64,000 bases of DNA from an uncultured Pseudomonadales bacterium (GTDB lineage Bacteria; Pseudomonadota; Gammaproteobacteria; Pseudomonadales; Balneatricaceae), in NCBI GenBank assembly GCA_943787595.1, contig CALSNA010000002.1, forward strand, positions 186,001-250,000, given 5' to 3'. Below the pieces are notes generated by a model. It saw only the letters and a program-made list of their open reading frames with translations, was not told the DNA's origin and did no database searches. Below, in pieces: positions 49,721 to 61,850 of the stretch (its first letter is position 1; each line of letters opens with the position of its first letter). A program made the position numbers and the translations under genes.

Positions 49721-50101
49721 TCATTCTGCAACAGATTCAATAGTTGGACGATCTACCAATTCAACAAACGCCATAGGAGAATTATCACCATGACGGTAGT
49801 CGCACTTTAAGATGCGAATATACCCACCTGGACGAAAATTGTAGCGAGGTCCTAGTTCATTAAATAACTTTCCAACTGCAGATTTACTACGGGTCCGAGA
49901 AAATGCTAAACGTCGATTAGCAACACTATCTCTTTTGGATAGAGTGATTAAAGGTTCAACAATTCGACGTAATTCTTTTGCTTTGGGAAGAGTTGTTTTA
50001 ATTAATTCATGCTCAAAAAGAGACACTGCCATGTTCTTAAACATAGCCCGACGATGGGAACTGGTACGGTTTAAGTGACGACCACTTTTACGATGACGCA
50101 T
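49721..50101 (-). CDS. rplQ: 50S ribosomal protein L17
   Basis: A 126-residue protein near the exit tunnel. It has the start [20 protein letters not shown] and ARRIV-like [11 protein letters not shown] segment. Last gene of the alpha operon and of the whole inverted ribosomal block. Confidence 0.97.
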   Translation of the reverse strand: MRHRKSGRHLNRTSSHRRAMFKNMAVSLFEHELIKTTLPKAKELRRIVEPLITLSKRDSVANRRLAFSRTRSKSAVGKLFNELGPRYNFRPGGYIRILKCDYRHGDNSPMAFVELVDRPTIESVAE

Positions 50102-50143
50102 TCATTAATTCCTTAATAAATCTTTGTTTCATGATGAAGTAAT

Positions 50144-51142
50144 TTACGATGATGCTCGTTCATCATTTCTTAAAATGGTAGGGGGCCAGTTTTCTAGGCG
50201 CATACCCAATGATAAACCTCGCGAAGCAAGTACATCTTTAATCTCTGTCAGTGATTTTCTGCCTAAATTAGGTGTCTTTAGCAGTTCAACTTCGGTACGC
50301 TGAATTAAATCGCCAATAAAGTTGAGGTTTTCAGCCTTGAGACAATTAGCAGACCTTACAGTTAGTTCCAATTCATCTACTGGTCGTAGTAAAATTGGAT
50401 CAATTTCAGGCTCTTCCTTAATCGGTTCAGGCTGACTATATTTTTTAAGGTCTACAAATGCCTCAAGCTGTTCATGCAAAATAGTAGCTGCACTCCGAAT
50501 TGCTTCTTCAGGATTCAAAGTACCATTAGTCTCTAAATCAATTACGAGTTTATCTAAGTCTGTGCGTTGCTCAACACGAGCACTTTCAACCACGTAAGAA
50601 ACCTTATTCACTGGACTGAAGGAAGCATCCAGCTGCAATTTACCAATTACACAGCCTTCTTCCTCAGCACTGACACGAATGTCGGCTGGTTCATAACCAT
50701 GACCAGTACGCACAGTTAAGCGCATCTCAAGTTTAGTGTTACTATTGATGTGAGCAATAACATGGTCTGGGTTAGCAATTTCTATATCATGACTAACGTC
50801 TATATCAGCTGCTTTAACAATATCAGGACCTTGCTTAAGTAGATTTAATTCAGCCTGATGACCACTATGCATTTTTAGGGCTACACCCTTTAGATTCAAG
50901 AGAATTTCAATAACATCTTCTTGTACACCTTCAATTGAACCATATTCATGTTCAACTCCCCTAATCTCAACATCAACTATTGCAGCACCCTGCATGGAAG
51001 AAAGTAAAATGCGTCGTAATGCATTACCCAAAGTATGCCCAAAGCCTCGCTCCAAAGGAGATAGAGTAATCTTAGAACGAGTATCACTCACGTTTTGCAC
51101 ACTGATGTTGCGTGGGGTCAAAAATTCGCTAGATGAAGCCAT
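50144..51142 (-). CDS. rpoA: RNA polymerase alpha subunit
   Basis: A 332-residue subunit. The N-terminal dimerisation domain has [20 protein letters not shown] and the C-terminal domain (about 245-332) has the DNA/activator-binding helices ([33 protein letters not shown]). Position between rpsD and rplQ is standard. Confidence 0.98.
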   Translation of the reverse strand: MASSSEFLTPRNISVQNVSDTRSKITLSPLERGFGHTLGNALRRILLSSMQGAAIVDVEIRGVEHEYGSIEGVQEDVIEILLNLKGVALKMHSGHQAELNLLKQGPDIVKAADIDVSHDIEIANPDHVIAHINSNTKLEMRLTVRTGHGYEPADIRVSAEEEGCVIGKLQLDASFSPVNKVSYVVESARVEQRTDLDKLVIDLETNGTLNPEEAIRSAATILHEQLEAFVDLKKYSQPEPIKEEPEIDPILLRPVDELELTVRSANCLKAENLNFIGDLIQRTEVELLKTPNLGRKSLTEIKDVLASRGLSLGMRLENWPPTILRNDERASS

Positions 51143-51177
51143 TAACTCACCTTTAACTTGCTATATGTAGGACCAAA

Positions 51178-51798
51178 CTATTTGGAGTAAAGTTCAACAA
51201 TCAAGCTCTCGTTGATTTCAGATGGCAATTCAGCACGTTCAGGTATGGACTTGAAAGTACCTTCCATCTTGACACTATCAATCTCTATCCATTCAACTGG
51301 TGTGCGCTGTGTGGAAAGCTCCAGAGCCTGCTTGATACGCAGTTGCTTTTTTGCTTTTTCACGAAGCGAAATTACATCACCGGACAAGACCTGATAAGAA
51401 GGAATATTAACAGTATGGCCATTGACCAAAACGCTCTTATGTGAAACCACTTGTCGTGACTCAGCACGAGTGGCTCCAAAGCCCATACGATAAATTACAT
51501 TGTCCAAACGGCTTTCCAACAAGATCAATAAGTTAGTACCTGTAGCACCTTTCATGCGATCAGCATGCTTATAATAATTACGGAACTGACGCTCAAGTAC
51601 ACCATACATACGACGTACTTTTTGTTTTTCACGCAATTGCAAACCATATTCAGACAAACGACCACGACGTAAACCATGAACGCCTGGAGCAGTTTCTGCC
51701 TTACACTTTGAATCCAGTGCTCGAACACCACTCTTCAGGAACAAATCTGTTCCTTCACGTCGTGATAGCTTACAAACAGGACCTGTATATCTTGCCAT
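51178..51798 (-). CDS. rpsD: 30S ribosomal protein S4
   Basis: A 206-residue primary 16S-binding protein. The start is [16 protein letters not shown], with the S4 RNA-binding domain in [20 protein letters not shown]. The N-terminal region lacks a full Cys4 zinc knuckle. In E. coli S4 represses translation of the alpha operon. Confidence 0.97.
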   Translation of the reverse strand: MARYTGPVCKLSRREGTDLFLKSGVRALDSKCKAETAPGVHGLRRGRLSEYGLQLREKQKVRRMYGVLERQFRNYYKHADRMKGATGTNLLILLESRLDNVIYRMGFGATRAESRQVVSHKSVLVNGHTVNIPSYQVLSGDVISLREKAKKQLRIKQALELSTQRTPVEWIEIDSVKMEGTFKSIPERAELPSEINESLIVELYSK

Positions 51799-51816
51799 TT
51801 GAAAGTAACCTCTTAT

Positions 51817-52206
51817 TTATACACGGCGTTTTTTAGGTGGACGACAGCCATTATGCGGGATTGGTGTCACATCAATAATATTAAATATTTTGTAACCACA
51901 GGCATTGAGCGCACGTACAGCAGACTCGCGGCCAGGCCCAGGGCCTTTGACAAAGACATCAATATTTTTAAGGCCATGCTCCTGAGCTGCCTTGCCAGCA
52001 CGATCTGCAGCCACCTGAGCAGCGAAAGGGGTACTTTTTCGGGAACCACGAAAACCAGATCCACCAGCAGTTGCCCAACTCAGGGTATTACCCTGACGGT
52101 CAGTCAAAGTAATAATAGTGTTATTAAAAGAAGCATGGATGTGCGCAAGGCCGTCAGCAACCTGCTTTTTAAGCTTTTTACGAGTACGAATAGCTGTCTT
52201 AGCCAT
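51817..52206 (-). CDS. rpsK: 30S ribosomal protein S11
   Basis: A 129-residue platform protein. Conserved features are [16 protein letters not shown], the [18 protein letters not shown] segment and the end [12 protein letters not shown]. The N-G dipeptide near the C-terminus, often converted to iso-aspartate, is present. Confidence 0.98.
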   Translation of the reverse strand: MAKTAIRTRKKLKKQVADGLAHIHASFNNTIITLTDRQGNTLSWATAGGSGFRGSRKSTPFAAQVAADRAGKAAQEHGLKNIDVFVKGPGPGRESAVRALNACGYKIFNIIDVTPIPHNGCRPPKKRRV

Positions 52207-52232
52207 ATTCGAATATTCCTTATCATTTACGC

Positions 52233-52589
52233 TTACTTGCGAATTGGTTTTTTAGGACCCTTACGGGTACGAGCATTGGTCTTGGTACGCTGTCCACGTA
52301 GTGGAAGACTACGACGATGACGCAATCCACGGTAACAACCAAGATCCATCAAGCGCTTGATATTCATTGATACTTCACGGCGCAAATCACCCTCGATATT
52401 AAGTTGAGCCACTGCATTGCGAATTTCATCCAGTTGTTGTTCGCTCAAGTTTGCAATTCGAGTTTGAGGATCAATACCCAGCTGTGCACAGATTTGCTGA
52501 GCTGTAGGACGGCCAATACCAAAGATATAGGTTAGTGAAATTACCGCATGCTTGTTATCTGGGATATTTACGCCAGCTATACGAGCCAT
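52233..52589 (-). CDS. rpsM: 30S ribosomal protein S13
   Basis: A 118-residue 30S-head protein contacting the 50S subunit and P-site tRNA. It opens [20 protein letters not shown], has a helix-hairpin-helix ([14 protein letters not shown]) and ends [12 protein letters not shown]. First gene of the alpha operon proper. Confidence 0.98.
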   Translation of the reverse strand: MARIAGVNIPDNKHAVISLTYIFGIGRPTAQQICAQLGIDPQTRIANLSEQQLDEIRNAVAQLNIEGDLRREVSMNIKRLMDLGCYRGLRHRRSLPLRGQRTKTNARTRKGPKKPIRK

Positions 52590-52731
52590 TCAATTCACTC
52601 CGTATACGAACCTAACAATAAATGCTTGTTCGTGTTTGCTTTTCATCGCCACAAAAGGCACGATATCTTAGGGTTTTACTGCTTTTCACGCAAATAAAAC
52701 TTCTTTCTATTACTGTAATACTTACCAAAGT

Positions 52732-52848
52732 TTAACCTTGACGCTGTTTATGACGTGGCTCAACTTTGCAAATAACTCGAACTGAACCATTGCGCCGCAC
52801 AATTTTACAGCTACGACAAATTTTCTTTACTGATGCACGTACTTTCAT
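52732..52848 (-). CDS. rpmJ: 50S ribosomal protein L36
   Basis: A 38-residue protein ([20 protein letters not shown] at the N-terminus), too short for ordinary gene finders. Zinc ligands are Cys11, Cys14, Cys27 and His33, so this is the zinc-binding (C+) form. It lies 21 bases after secY, the standard place, and is followed by a 142-base spacer to rpsM. Confidence 0.96.
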   Translation of the reverse strand: MKVRASVKKICRSCKIVRRNGSVRVICKVEPRHKQRQG

Positions 52849-52869
52849 TTAAAACTCCAAAATCCCGGG

Positions 52870-54201
52870 TTAGCGAAGTAGACCACCGCCACCTTTCAAG
52901 TTTGATTTCTTCATCAGTGATGAATACTGGTGAGACATCAGATGTGATTGCACTTGAGTCATGAAGTCCATCACTACAACAACTACAATCAATAAAGATG
53001 TTCCACCAAAGTAGAATGGCACGTTCCAAGCTACCTGCAAGAACTGTGGCATTAAAGAAACACCAGTAATATATAATGCTCCAAATAATGTTAAACGACC
53101 TAAAACTGTGTCGATATAACGTGCTGATTGTTCTCCTGGTCTAATACCTGGAATAAATGCTCCAGACTTTTTCAAGTTATCAGCTACATCTTTCGGATTA
53201 AACACCAATGCTGTATAAAAGTAACAAAAAAACATAATACTGGCAGCAAATAATAAAATATTCAGTGGCTGACCAGGACCTAAAACCAAGGTAATTTCTT
53301 GCAGCCAGTCCATACCTTCTGCTTGACCAAACCACTGACCAACCGAAGCAGGAACCAATAGAATGGCTGATGCAAAAATAGGCGGAATAACTCCTGCCAT
53401 ATTCACTTTTAACGGCAAGTGACTGGTCTGTGATGCAAATACCTTATTGCCCTGCTGACGCTTGGCATAGTTAACCGTGATACGACGCTGTCCACGTTCC
53501 ATAAAAACAACAAATGCAATGGTCAGAATGGCAAGTACAGCGATTGATAGCAAGGCAATGATACTTAGATCACCTTGCCGAGCAGATTCAAAGGATTGGC
53601 CTATAGCACCTGGCAAACCAGCTACAATACCAGCAAAAATAAGTATTGAGATGCCATTACCAATGCCCTTTTCGGTCACTTGCTCACCGAGCCACATTAA
53701 AAACACGGCACCAGACACTAGGGTTACGACTGCCACAAAATAAAAACTAATATCTGGATTAAAAGCAATACCCTGTCCAGCTAAACTAACTGATAAACCA
53801 AGAGACTGTACAGTGGCCAACAGGACTGTACCATAACGCGTATATTGACTGATCTTTCGCCGACCTGCTTCACCTTCTTTTTTCAACTGTTCCAACTGTG
53901 GACTAACTGCAGTCATCAGTTGCATTATAATCGAAGCAGAAATGTAGGGCATAATACCTAACGCTAATATACTCATACGTTCTAAGGCACCTCCAGAAAA
54001 CATGTTGAACATGCTTAAGATAGTACCCTGATTCTGCTCAAACATAGCGGCAAGTCGATCAGGATTAATGCCAGGTACAGGAATATGGGCTCCAATTCGG
54101 TAAACCAGAATGGCGATTAAAACAAAGCGTAATCGGAATAATAACTCACTTAATCCACCTTGTTTACCCGCTGACAATGATCCCTGCTTTGCCATGATCA
54201 T
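52870..54201 (-). CDS. secY: Preprotein translocase subunit SecY
   Basis: A 443-residue ten-helix channel protein. It shows the [11 protein letters not shown] start of helix 1, the plug region ([23 protein letters not shown] begins it), and [13 protein letters not shown]. The ATG overlaps the rplO stop (ATGA); an alternative ATG two codons later is possible. Together with SecE (32740) both membrane core subunits are in the window. Confidence 0.97.
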   Translation of the reverse strand: MIMAKQGSLSAGKQGGLSELLFRLRFVLIAILVYRIGAHIPVPGINPDRLAAMFEQNQGTILSMFNMFSGGALERMSILALGIMPYISASIIMQLMTAVSPQLEQLKKEGEAGRRKISQYTRYGTVLLATVQSLGLSVSLAGQGIAFNPDISFYFVAVVTLVSGAVFLMWLGEQVTEKGIGNGISILIFAGIVAGLPGAIGQSFESARQGDLSIIALLSIAVLAILTIAFVVFMERGQRRITVNYAKRQQGNKVFASQTSHLPLKVNMAGVIPPIFASAILLVPASVGQWFGQAEGMDWLQEITLVLGPGQPLNILLFAASIMFFCYFYTALVFNPKDVADNLKKSGAFIPGIRPGEQSARYIDTVLGRLTLFGALYITGVSLMPQFLQVAWNVPFYFGGTSLLIVVVVVMDFMTQVQSHLMSHQYSSLMKKSNLKGGGGLLR

Positions 54202-54632
54202 GCCTCAATTTTTCCACCAGCAGCTTCGATAGCTGCTTGAGCACCTTTGGTCGCACCCAGTCCTTTCACATGTATTGCCTTTGACAATTCACCACTCAAT
54301 ATAACCTTAGCGCGCTTCGTGCGGTTATTGACAATATTAGCTACTTTTAAGGCTTCTAAATCCACGACATCAGCATTCACTAAGGCCAGCTCATGTAAAC
54401 ACACTACAGCTGTGAAGGCTGCCTTACGTGAAGTGAAACCGAACTTAGGCAACCGTCGCTGCAGTGGCATCTGACCACCTTCAAAACCTGGCTTTATCCC
54501 ACCACCAGAGCGAGATTTTTGCCCTTTGTGACCACGGCCACAAGTTTTTCCCATACCAGAACCAATACCACGGCCGACTCTCTTAGAAGAACGAGTTGAA
54601 CCTACAGCTGGGGATAAATTATTCAAGTTCAT
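54198..54632 (-). CDS. rplO: 50S ribosomal protein L15
   Basis: A 144-residue late assembly protein. It has the Gly/Arg-rich N-terminus ([21 protein letters not shown]) and [18 protein letters not shown]. It is translationally coupled to secY by a four-base overlap. Confidence 0.97.
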   Translation of the reverse strand: MNLNNLSPAVGSTRSSKRVGRGIGSGMGKTCGRGHKGQKSRSGGGIKPGFEGGQMPLQRRLPKFGFTSRKAAFTAVVCLHELALVNADVVDLEALKVANIVNNRTKRAKVILSGELSKAIHVKGLGATKGAQAAIEAAGGKIEA

Positions 54633-54644
54633 GGCTTATCGTCC

Positions 54645-54836
54645 TTATTTACCTTCAATACGAACCAGGTAGTTAACTTTATTAATCATGCCACGCACTG
54701 ATGGAGTGTCTTCTACTTCAACCGTATGCCACATACGCCGAAGACCCAAGCCCTTCACACAGGCTCTGTGACGAGGTAATTTGCCTGCTGGGCTACGTAC
54801 CAGCGTTACTTTAATCTTAGATTTAGCTTCTACCAT
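54645..54836 (-). CDS. rpmD: 50S ribosomal protein L30
   Basis: A 63-residue protein with [20 protein letters not shown] and [21 protein letters not shown]. Length is normal for bacterial L30. Between rpsE and rplO, with seven- and twelve-base gaps. Confidence 0.97.
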   Translation of the reverse strand: MVEAKSKIKVTLVRSPAGKLPRHRACVKGLGLRRMWHTVEVEDTPSVRGMINKVNYLVRIEGK

Positions 54837-54843
54837 GAAAAAA

Positions 54844-55344
54844 TTACCCCAATATCTCTTTAACTATCTTACCACGCTTGGATGCAATATCTTCTGGAGA
54901 CTGCATGGCCTTTAAGCCATTGATAGTAGCTCGAACAACATTGACTGGGTTGGTTGAGCCATAGCATTTGGCCAGCACATTATGCACACCTGCCATTTCC
55001 AACACCGCCCGCATAGCCCCTCCAGCGATAACACCAGTGCCGTCAGAAGCTGGTTGCATATATACTCTGGAGGCACCATGCCTAGCTTTAATTGCATATT
55101 GGATGGTTGTGCCATTTAGGTCAACATTGATCATGTTACGACGTGCGGCTTCCATCGCTTTCTGGATCGCTGATGGCACTTCACGTGCCTTGCCACGACC
55201 AAAACCAACCTTACCTTTACCGTCACCAACAACAGTCAACGCAGTAAACCCGAAAACACGGCCACCCTTTACGACTTTGGCAACGCGATTAACTTGAACT
55301 AAACGTTCTTGTAAGTCGCCTTCTTTTTGTTCGTTACTTGCCAT
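54844..55344 (-). CDS. rpsE: 30S ribosomal protein S5
   Basis: A 166-residue protein important for decoding fidelity. The dsRNA-binding domain ([38 protein letters not shown]) and the C-terminal domain ([19 protein letters not shown]) are complete. Confidence 0.98.
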   Translation of the reverse strand: MASNEQKEGDLQERLVQVNRVAKVVKGGRVFGFTALTVVGDGKGKVGFGRGKAREVPSAIQKAMEAARRNMINVDLNGTTIQYAIKARHGASRVYMQPASDGTGVIAGGAMRAVLEMAGVHNVLAKCYGSTNPVNVVRATINGLKAMQSPEDIASKRGKIVKEILG

Positions 55345-55356
55345 GATTATTTACCC

Positions 55357-55704
55357 TCAGAATTGCAGTCCACCTTCACGGGCAGCCTCAGCTAAAGCCT
55401 TAACACGACCGTGATATTTGAATCCTGAACGATCAAAAGCTACCTTTTCAACACCTGCCAACTTGGCACGTTCAGCAATCAAAAAACCAACCTTAGCAGC
55501 AGCAACCGCATTGCCGGTGCTTCCACTACGCAAACTCTGATCCAAAGTTGAGGCCTGAGCTAATGTACTAACACCATCAGCCGAAATAATTTGCGCATAT
55601 ATATGCTGTGATGTGCGGCTCACACACAATCGATTAACTCCCATATCACGAATTTTATATCTTCCACGGGCAGCACGACGCAACCGAGCGATTTTTTTTT
55701 CCAT
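55357..55704 (-). CDS. rplR: 50S ribosomal protein L18
   Basis: A 115-residue 5S rRNA-binding protein. It has the basic N-terminus ([20 protein letters not shown]), [15 protein letters not shown] and the end [21 protein letters not shown]. Length is normal. Confidence 0.97.
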   Translation of the reverse strand: MEKKIARLRRAARGRYKIRDMGVNRLCVSRTSQHIYAQIISADGVSTLAQASTLDQSLRSGSTGNAVAAAKVGFLIAERAKLAGVEKVAFDRSGFKYHGRVKALAEAAREGGLQF

Positions 55705-55725
55705 CGTTCAACTATCCTTAATGCC

Positions 55726-56259
55726 TTATTTCTTTTTAGCTTCTTTACGATATACATACTCATCAGAGTAACGCACACCTTTACCTTTATAAGGCTCTGG
55801 TGGACGAAAAGCACGAATTTCAGCAGCCACTTGGCCAACTTGCTGTTTATCAATACCACTAATCACGACCGTTGTTTGATTAGGGCATTCAGCGCTAATC
55901 CCTTCAGGTAACGAATATTCTACCGGATGAGAAAAACCAAGGGTCAAGCTCAGTACCTTACTCTTGGTTACAGCACGATATCCTACTCCCTGTAACAACA
56001 AAGTCTTAGCAAAACCTTCACTTACGCCAACTACCATATTGTTAACCAATGACCGGGTAGTGCCAGACATAGCTAAAGCATGCTTGCTGCCACTACGAGG
56101 AGCAAAAACAAGACCGGCTTCCTCTTTTATTACTCTAACGTTACTATTAACGCTGATAGCCAGACTTCCCTTAGAACCCTTAACCTGGAGAATTTGTCCA
56201 TCGACCTTGATAGAAACATCTGTCGGAGACACCACAGCAATTTTTGCTATTCTTGACAT
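55726..56259 (-). CDS. rplF: 50S ribosomal protein L6
   Basis: A 177-residue protein next to the sarcin-ricin loop, made of two related domains. The signature PPEPYKGKGVRYSDEYVYRKE is at the C-terminus. It follows rpsH by nine bases. Confidence 0.98.
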   Translation of the reverse strand: MSRIAKIAVVSPTDVSIKVDGQILQVKGSKGSLAISVNSNVRVIKEEAGLVFAPRSGSKHALAMSGTTRSLVNNMVVGVSEGFAKTLLLQGVGYRAVTKSKVLSLTLGFSHPVEYSLPEGISAECPNQTTVVISGIDKQQVGQVAAEIRAFRPPEPYKGKGVRYSDEYVYRKEAKKK

Positions 56260-56268
56260 AAAGAATCC

Positions 56269-56661
56269 CTAGAATACGGTGCAGATGACTTCACCACCAA
56301 TTCCAGCAGTACGTGCTGCCTTATCAGTCATAACGCCATGAGAGGTTGAAATAATCGCAACGCCTAAACCACCTTCTACGGATGGCAATGAAGATTTACC
56401 ATTGTATACCCGTAAGGAAGGCTTGCTGACCTGCTTGATCTTCTCAATAACTGGCTTGCCTTCAAAATATTTGAAGTGAATAGTTAATTCGGATTTAACC
56501 GCATCACTAACTGAAAATCCAGTAACATAGCCCTCATTCTTAAGAACCTGAGCTATTGACAGCTTCATTTTTGATGCTGGCATGGTCACTAATTCTTTAC
56601 CTACCATATGAGCATTACGAATACGAGTTATCATATCTGCCAGTGGGTCTTGCATACTCAT
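56269..56661 (-). CDS. rpsH: 30S ribosomal protein S8
   Basis: A 130-residue primary 16S-binding protein, and the spc-operon repressor in E. coli. It begins [19 protein letters not shown] and ends with the conserved [20 protein letters not shown] region. The start with MSMQD is as in Pseudomonas. Confidence 0.98.
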   Translation of the reverse strand: MSMQDPLADMITRIRNAHMVGKELVTMPASKMKLSIAQVLKNEGYVTGFSVSDAVKSELTIHFKYFEGKPVIEKIKQVSKPSLRVYNGKSSLPSVEGGLGVAIISTSHGVMTDKAARTAGIGGEVICTVF

Positions 56662-56758
56662 GTACGTGAACTCCTATGTAACTTGTGTTTAGTGATCTGA
56701 ACGTTGCCTAATAAGTTGCGTGAACCGCATCTGATTATAGGTAAAGCAGATTTTATGG

Positions 56759-57064
56759 TCACCAACTGGCCTTTTTAAGGCCAGGCACATCACCACGCAT
56801 TGCCGCTTCACGTAATTTAATACGTGACAGACCAAACTTGCGATATACTGCATGAGGACGCCCCGTAATCTGGCAACGACGTACCTGACGTACAGGGCTA
56901 GCATTACGAGGCAACTGTTGTAATGCCATTTGCGCATTCCAGCGATCATCTTCACTACATTTCACATTGGCTAAAATAGCCTTTAGTGCAGTGCGTTTGG
57001 CCGCAAATTTGGCCACAGTTTGAGAGCGCTTGGTTTCACGTGCTCGCATGGATTTCTTAGCCAT
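56759..57064 (-). CDS. rpsN: 30S ribosomal protein S14 (zinc-free form)
   Basis: A 101-residue S14 of the long type lacking the Cys4 zinc motif. It has [12 protein letters not shown] at the start and [18 protein letters not shown] near the end. Between rplE and rpsH, with an unusually long 97-base gap before rpsH. Confidence 0.97.
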   Translation of the reverse strand: MAKKSMRARETKRSQTVAKFAAKRTALKAILANVKCSEDDRWNAQMALQQLPRNASPVRQVRRCQITGRPHAVYRKFGLSRIKLREAAMRGDVPGLKKASW

Positions 57065-57074
57065 AAAACTAATC

Positions 57075-57614
57075 CTATCTCTTAAATGGAAAACTTAGTG
57101 CAGTCAGCAGCGCCTTACCTTCCTCTTTGTTGCGCGCAGTATTAGTAATACTGATATCCAGACCACGCAACTTATCTACCTTATCATAATCAATTTCGGG
57201 AAAGATAATCTGCTCGCGCACACCCATGCTGTAGTTTCCTTGAGCATCAAATGACTTAACATTCAGACCACGAAAGTCACGAATACGTGGAATAGCAATA
57301 TCGATCAAACGATCAAAAAACTCCCACATTCGGTCACCCCTCAGGGTTACTTTACAACCGATAGGCCAACCTTCGCGTACTTTGAATCCAGCAACTGACT
57401 TACGAGCGTATGTTACAATAGGTTTTTGGCCAGCTATTCGCTGCATATCGACAACTGCATTTTCAATCATTTTTTTGTCACCAATGCCCTCACCAACGCC
57501 CATGTTGAGGGTGATTTTAGTGACCTTGGGCACCTGAGTGACATTACCCAGTTGCAACTGTTCTTGCAATTGCGAAATTACTTGGGTCTTGTATAACTGT
57601 TTCAACCTTGACAT
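57075..57614 (-). CDS. rplE: 50S ribosomal protein L5
   Basis: A 179-residue 5S rRNA-binding protein contacting the P-site tRNA. It has [19 protein letters not shown] and [19 protein letters not shown], and ends [18 protein letters not shown]. Length is normal. Confidence 0.98.
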   Translation of the reverse strand: MSRLKQLYKTQVISQLQEQLQLGNVTQVPKVTKITLNMGVGEGIGDKKMIENAVVDMQRIAGQKPIVTYARKSVAGFKVREGWPIGCKVTLRGDRMWEFFDRLIDIAIPRIRDFRGLNVKSFDAQGNYSMGVREQIIFPEIDYDKVDKLRGLDISITNTARNKEEGKALLTALSFPFKR

Positions 57615-57628
57615 AGTGGAGGTTCCTC

Positions 57629-57946
57629 TTATGCCCCAATTATTTCGCCGCTAGACTTAAAGACTCGAACCTTAGAACCATCTTCCAAAAACTTAAAGCC
57701 AACCCGGTCACTCTTGCCGCTAGCGACGTTATAAATTGCCACGTTAGAGGATTCAATCGGGGCTTCTTTTTCAATAATCCCACCTGGCTGGTTATTTGTC
57801 GGATTAGGTTTCTGATGCTTCTTGACCATGTTAACGCCAGATACTATAAGACGATCACTAGATGTCACACGCACGACGGCACCACGTTTACATTTGTCTC
57901 TGCCTGCAATGACAATTACTTCATCATCACGTTTAATCTTACGCAT
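57629..57946 (-). CDS. rplX: 50S ribosomal protein L24
   Basis: A 105-residue assembly-initiator protein with a KOW motif ([21 protein letters not shown]) and [19 protein letters not shown]. The conserved GKDKGK-like loop reads GRDKCKRG. A 125-base gap separates it from rplN, longer than typical. Confidence 0.97.
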   Translation of the reverse strand: MRKIKRDDEVIVIAGRDKCKRGAVVRVTSSDRLIVSGVNMVKKHQKPNPTNNQPGGIIEKEAPIESSNVAIYNVASGKSDRVGFKFLEDGSKVRVFKSSGEIIGA

Positions 57947-58071
57947 ATATTTGTTCCTTTGCTACTAGCCTGAGATAACCATACAGATGTGTTGACATCA
58001 GTCTACTACGCTTTGCCTTTGCCTTGTGCTGCATGACTTTACAATAAGTAAACAGTAATATGATTACTTTT

Positions 58072-58440
58072 TTAAAGTACTTCGGGGGCCAGGGAAATGA
58101 TTTTCATAAATTTTTCAGTTCGTAATTCACGTGTTACTGGTCCGAAGATACGAGTTCCAATGGGTGCGTCAGAGGAGTTCAGCAATACTGCTGAATTCAC
58201 ATCAAAACGGATAATAGATCCATCTGAACGACGCACTCCTTTTCTGGTTCGCACAACAACCGCCCTCAGAACTTGGCCTTTTTTTACTTTACCACGGGGA
58301 ATCGCTTCCTTTACAGTAATTTTAATTATATCACCAATCCCTGCATAGCGACGATGAGAGCCGCCAAGAACCTTTATACACTGCACTCGCTTGGCACCAC
58401 TGTTATCAGCAACTTCAAGCATTGATTCGGTCTGAATCAT
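58072..58440 (-). CDS. rplN: 50S ribosomal protein L14
   Basis: A 122-residue interface protein. It starts [20 protein letters not shown], has [20 protein letters not shown] and ends [13 protein letters not shown]. First gene of the classical spc operon. Confidence 0.98.
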   Translation of the reverse strand: MIQTESMLEVADNSGAKRVQCIKVLGGSHRRYAGIGDIIKITVKEAIPRGKVKKGQVLRAVVVRTRKGVRRSDGSIIRFDVNSAVLLNSSDAPIGTRIFGPVTRELRTEKFMKIISLAPEVL

Positions 58441-58498
58441 TGTTTAACTCCAACAAACAGAATGCGCTCAATGCTCCACTGGAGCAAAAGCCGACATT

Positions 58499-58762
58499 CT
58501 ACACCCTTGCTACACTTTCTTCAATTTTTACTAAGGTCCAAAACTTGGTTTTGGACCTTGGACGAGTTTCACATACAGTCACAGTATCGCCTATGGCACA
58601 TTTATTTTCATCATCGTGGGCATGTAATTTAGTGGATCGCTTTACATACTTATGATAAATTGGGTGTTTAACCTTACGGTCAATTCTCACTGTAATCGAT
58701 TTATCCATCTTATTACTAACGACTCGGCCAGTTACCGTACGTGGCTGCTCAGTTTTTGACAT
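58499..58762 (-). CDS. rpsQ: 30S ribosomal protein S17
   Basis: An 87-residue OB-fold 16S-binding protein. It has [20 protein letters not shown] and [18 protein letters not shown]. Last gene of the S10 operon proper, one base after rpmC. Confidence 0.98.
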   Translation of the reverse strand: MSKTEQPRTVTGRVVSNKMDKSITVRIDRKVKHPIYHKYVKRSTKLHAHDDENKCAIGDTVTVCETRPRSKTKFWTLVKIEESVARV

Positions 58763-58763
58763 G

Positions 58764-58958
58764 TCAGTTACCTGCCTTTTCGTTTAGAATGGTTTTTACT
58801 TTAGCAATATCACGTTGCGTCTGCTTCAGAAGATGAGTCTGAGACAATTGGCCTGATGATTTTTGCATTCGTAAATTAAACCTCTCCTTAAGCAAATCCA
58901 ACAACTGAATCTGCAATTCTTCAACAGATTTATTACGTATTTCAAGAATACTCATCAC
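58764..58958 (-). CDS. rpmC: 50S ribosomal protein L29
   Basis: A 64-residue helical protein at the tunnel exit. It has the [20 protein letters not shown] start and [12 protein letters not shown] motif. The ATG overlaps the rplP stop by four bases. Confidence 0.97.
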   Translation of the reverse strand: MMSILEIRNKSVEELQIQLLDLLKERFNLRMQKSSGQLSQTHLLKQTQRDIAKVKTILNEKAGN

Positions 58959-59368
58959 ATCACCACCCGCGTAACAAATGTGGTTGCCACAGGCAGCTTA
59001 GCAGCGGCGAGAGCGAATGCCTCACTTGCTAATTGTGCAGACACACCTTCCATTTCAAACAGTACTTTCCCAGGTTGAATTTGGGCGACCCAATATTCAA
59101 CATTACCTTTTCCTTTACCCTGACGCACTTCCAAGGGCTTGGTAGTAATCGGCTTGTCTGGAAATACACGGATCCAAATTTTACCATCACGTTTAATGTG
59201 GCGTGTCATGGTACGGCGAGCCGCTTCAATCTGACGTGCTGTGATGCGACCACGTCCGGTAGACTTTAATCCAAATTCGCCAAAGCTAACTTTGCTACCA
59301 CGATGGGCTAGACCACGATTACGGCCTTTCATCATCTTACGGAACTTCGTGCGCTTAGGTTGCAGCAT
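58955..59368 (-). CDS. rplP: 50S ribosomal protein L16
   Basis: A 137-residue protein near the A site. It begins [19 protein letters not shown] and contains [23 protein letters not shown] 59368 is chosen over a TTG one codon earlier. Confidence 0.98.
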   Translation of the reverse strand: MLQPKRTKFRKMMKGRNRGLAHRGSKVSFGEFGLKSTGRGRITARQIEAARRTMTRHIKRDGKIWIRVFPDKPITTKPLEVRQGKGKGNVEYWVAQIQPGKVLFEMEGVSAQLASEAFALAAAKLPVATTFVTRVVM

Positions 59369-59379
59369 CAACGTATCCT

Positions 59380-60063
59380 CTACTTAGAGCCTTTCTTCTT
59401 ACCAATATCTTTCGCAGAGCGAACTGCTTCAATACCACCCAATATTTCACCTTTAAAAACCCAGACCTTTACGCCAATGATGCCGTAAGTGGTAGAAGCT
59501 TCGTAGGGTGCGTAATCAATATCTGCACGCAATGTGTGTAAAGGCACTCGACCTTCTCGATACCACTCTGACCGAGCAATTTCTGCACCTCCCAGGCGCC
59601 CACTGACTTGAATCTTAATCCCTTCAGCACCGAGACGCATAGCATTTTGAACTGCTCGTTTCATAGCCCGGCGGAACATGACACGACGTTCCAACTGGCC
59701 AGCAACACTTTGAGCAACTAATTTAGCGTCTAACTCAGGCTTACGGATCTCTTCAATATTGATATGTACCGGCACACCCATTAGATTAGTGCATGCAGTA
59801 CGTAATTTATCGACATCTTCACCTTTTTTACCAATTACAATGCCTGGCCGGGCAGTGTGAATAGTAATCCGAGCATTTTGTGCTGGACGCTCAATATCGA
59901 TACGACTTACGGATGCACGCTCTAGGCTCTTTTCAAGGTAGTCACGGACTTTCAGGTCCTGCAACAAATTTTTAGCGTAGGCGGAACGGCTTGCATACCA
60001 TACTGATCTATGATCTTTAACAATACCAAGGCGGATACCTGTTGGATGTACTTTTTGACCCAT
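59380..60063 (-). CDS. rpsC: 30S ribosomal protein S3
   Basis: A 227-residue protein at the mRNA entry channel. It begins [20 protein letters not shown], has the KH domain with [17 protein letters not shown], and the C-terminal domain ends [13 protein letters not shown] plus a basic tail. Confidence 0.98.
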   Translation of the reverse strand: MGQKVHPTGIRLGIVKDHRSVWYASRSAYAKNLLQDLKVRDYLEKSLERASVSRIDIERPAQNARITIHTARPGIVIGKKGEDVDKLRTACTNLMGVPVHINIEEIRKPELDAKLVAQSVAGQLERRVMFRRAMKRAVQNAMRLGAEGIKIQVSGRLGGAEIARSEWYREGRVPLHTLRADIDYAPYEASTTYGIIGVKVWVFKGEILGGIEAVRSAKDIGKKKGSK

Positions 60064-60071
60064 GTAAACTC

Positions 60072-60404
60072 CTAACTTTCAGCGACTCGAACGGTAATAT
60101 GACAACTGCGCTTCAGAATACGGTCAGCACGCCCCTTTGCCCGAGGTTTAATCCGCTTCATAGTTGTACCTTCGTCAATAAAGACAGTGGCAACCTTCAA
60201 CTCATCAATATCAAAGCCATTATTGTGCTCCGCATTAGCAACAGCTGATTCCAGCACTTTTTTAACTAAGCTCGCTGCCTTCTTTGGGCTGTAGGATAGA
60301 ATTTGCAGCGCTTCGTCAACTGTTTTGCCACGGATCTGATTTACAACTAAGCGCGCTTTTTGTGCAGAGATTCGAGCACCTTTATGTTTTGCGGTGACTT
60401 CCAT
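60072..60404 (-). CDS. rplV: 50S ribosomal protein L22
   Basis: A 110-residue protein with a beta-hairpin lining the exit tunnel. It begins [20 protein letters not shown], and the hairpin region is [20 protein letters not shown]. Confidence 0.98.
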   Translation of the reverse strand: MEVTAKHKGARISAQKARLVVNQIRGKTVDEALQILSYSPKKAASLVKKVLESAVANAEHNNGFDIDELKVATVFIDEGTTMKRIKPRAKGRADRILKRSCHITVRVAES

Positions 60405-60419
60405 TATTAACCCCCCACG

Positions 60420-60701
60420 TTAACGTTTAGCTTTTTTATCTGCTACATGGCCTTTGTAGGTTCTAGTAGCAGAGAATTCGCCCAGTTTGTGGCCAACCAT
60501 GTCTTCAGTTACAAATACGGGGACATGTTGGCGCCCGTTATGAATTGCAATTGTCAACCCGACAAAATTTGGAAATATAGTGGATCGACGCGACCAGGTT
60601 TTAATTGGACGCCGATCTTTGTTTGCAACTGCAAATTCGATCTTTCTCATTAGGTGAAGATCAATAAAGGGACCTTTCTTCAGTGAACGTGGCACAGCCA
60701 A
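60420..60701 (-). CDS. rpsS: 30S ribosomal protein S19
   Basis: A 93-residue 30S-head protein. It begins [18 protein letters not shown] and has [20 protein letters not shown] and [18 protein letters not shown]. Confidence 0.98.
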   Translation of the reverse strand: MAVPRSLKKGPFIDLHLMRKIEFAVANKDRRPIKTWSRRSTIFPNFVGLTIAIHNGRQHVPVFVTEDMVGHKLGEFSATRTYKGHVADKKAKR

Positions 60702-60716
60702 TTCCTCAAATTTAAA

Positions 60717-61544
60717 TTACTTGGCATTGCGGCGACGGATAATAAGATTGTCCGCACGCTTATTTTTACGAGTTTTGTGACCCTTTGTAGGGTTACCCCA
60801 AGGCGATACTGGATGACGCCCACCTGACGTACGTCCTTCACCTCCACCATGAGGGTGGTCAACTGGATTCATGGCAACACCACGCACAGTGGGTCTGACG
60901 CCACGCCAACGCTTGGCACCCGCTTTACCCAGGGAACGCAGATTATTCTCACTATTGCTAACTTCACCTAGAGTAGCTCGACACTCACTGCGAACCTTGC
61001 GAATTTCGCCAGAACGCAGACGCAGTGTGGCATATTCACCTTCGCGAGCAACTAATTGCACAGCAGAACCAGCGGCGCGGGCCATTTGAGCCCCCTTACC
61101 AAGCTTCATTTCAACACAATGAACAACACTACCAACAGGAATGTTACGCAATGGCAAAGTATTACCTGGTTTAATAGGCGCTTCAGCACCTGATTGAACA
61201 CTGTCGTTAACTTTCATACCCTTAACAGCAATAATATATCGGCGTTCGCCGTCAGAATAACGCAAGAGGGCAATATTGGCGGACCGGTTTGGATCATACT
61301 CCAGACGCTCAACTACAGCTGGGACACTATCTTTACTGCGGCGAAAGTCAATTACCCGGTAGTGTTGCTTGTGACCACCGCCAATATGGCGGGTTGTAAT
61401 GCGGCCATTATTATTACGACCACCAGACTTGGACTTTTTTTCTAGCAAAGGAGCGTGAGGCTTACCTTTATGCAAATCATTGTGCACAACCTTTACCAAA
61501 TGACGGCGACCCGGAGAAGTTGGCTTACATTTAACTACAGACAT
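60717..61544 (-). CDS. rplB: 50S ribosomal protein L2
   Basis: A 275-residue peptidyl-transferase-centre scaffold. It has the RNA-binding N-half and the highly conserved [20 protein letters not shown] with the essential histidine, ending [19 protein letters not shown]. Confidence 0.98.
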   Translation of the reverse strand: MSVVKCKPTSPGRRHLVKVVHNDLHKGKPHAPLLEKKSKSGGRNNNGRITTRHIGGGHKQHYRVIDFRRSKDSVPAVVERLEYDPNRSANIALLRYSDGERRYIIAVKGMKVNDSVQSGAEAPIKPGNTLPLRNIPVGSVVHCVEMKLGKGAQMARAAGSAVQLVAREGEYATLRLRSGEIRKVRSECRATLGEVSNSENNLRSLGKAGAKRWRGVRPTVRGVAMNPVDHPHGGGEGRTSGGRHPVSPWGNPTKGHKTRKNKRADNLIIRRRNAK

Positions 61545-61556
61545 GTTGCAATCTCC

Positions 61557-61850
61557 TTAATTGCTCATGAAATCAATATCATGGCCTGCAGCTAGCCGTA
61601 CGTAGGCCTTGCGAATGCTGTTGCGCTGACCAGTACCAAAACGGTTTCGCTTAGTTTTACCCTTGACATTGAGCACTTGAACTGAATCAACCTTAACCGA
61701 AAATAATTGCTCCACTGCTTGCTTTATCTCTAGCTTGGTTACATCAGGGGCGATACGAAACACTACCTGTCCATTGTCATCAGCAACAACAGTTGCTTTT
61801 TCAGACACATGAGCACCTAACAAAACTTTGAAGATGCGTTCCTGATTCAT
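61557..61850 (-). CDS. rplW: 50S ribosomal protein L23
   Basis: A 97-residue tunnel-exit protein that docks trigger factor and SRP. It has [19 protein letters not shown] at the start and [14 protein letters not shown] in the loop. ATG 61850 overlaps the rplD stop (ATGA); a start at 61859 would add three residues. Confidence 0.97.
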   Translation of the reverse strand: MNQERIFKVLLGAHVSEKATVVADDNGQVVFRIAPDVTKLEIKQAVEQLFSVKVDSVQVLNVKGKTKRNRFGTGQRNSIRKAYVRLAAGHDIDFMSN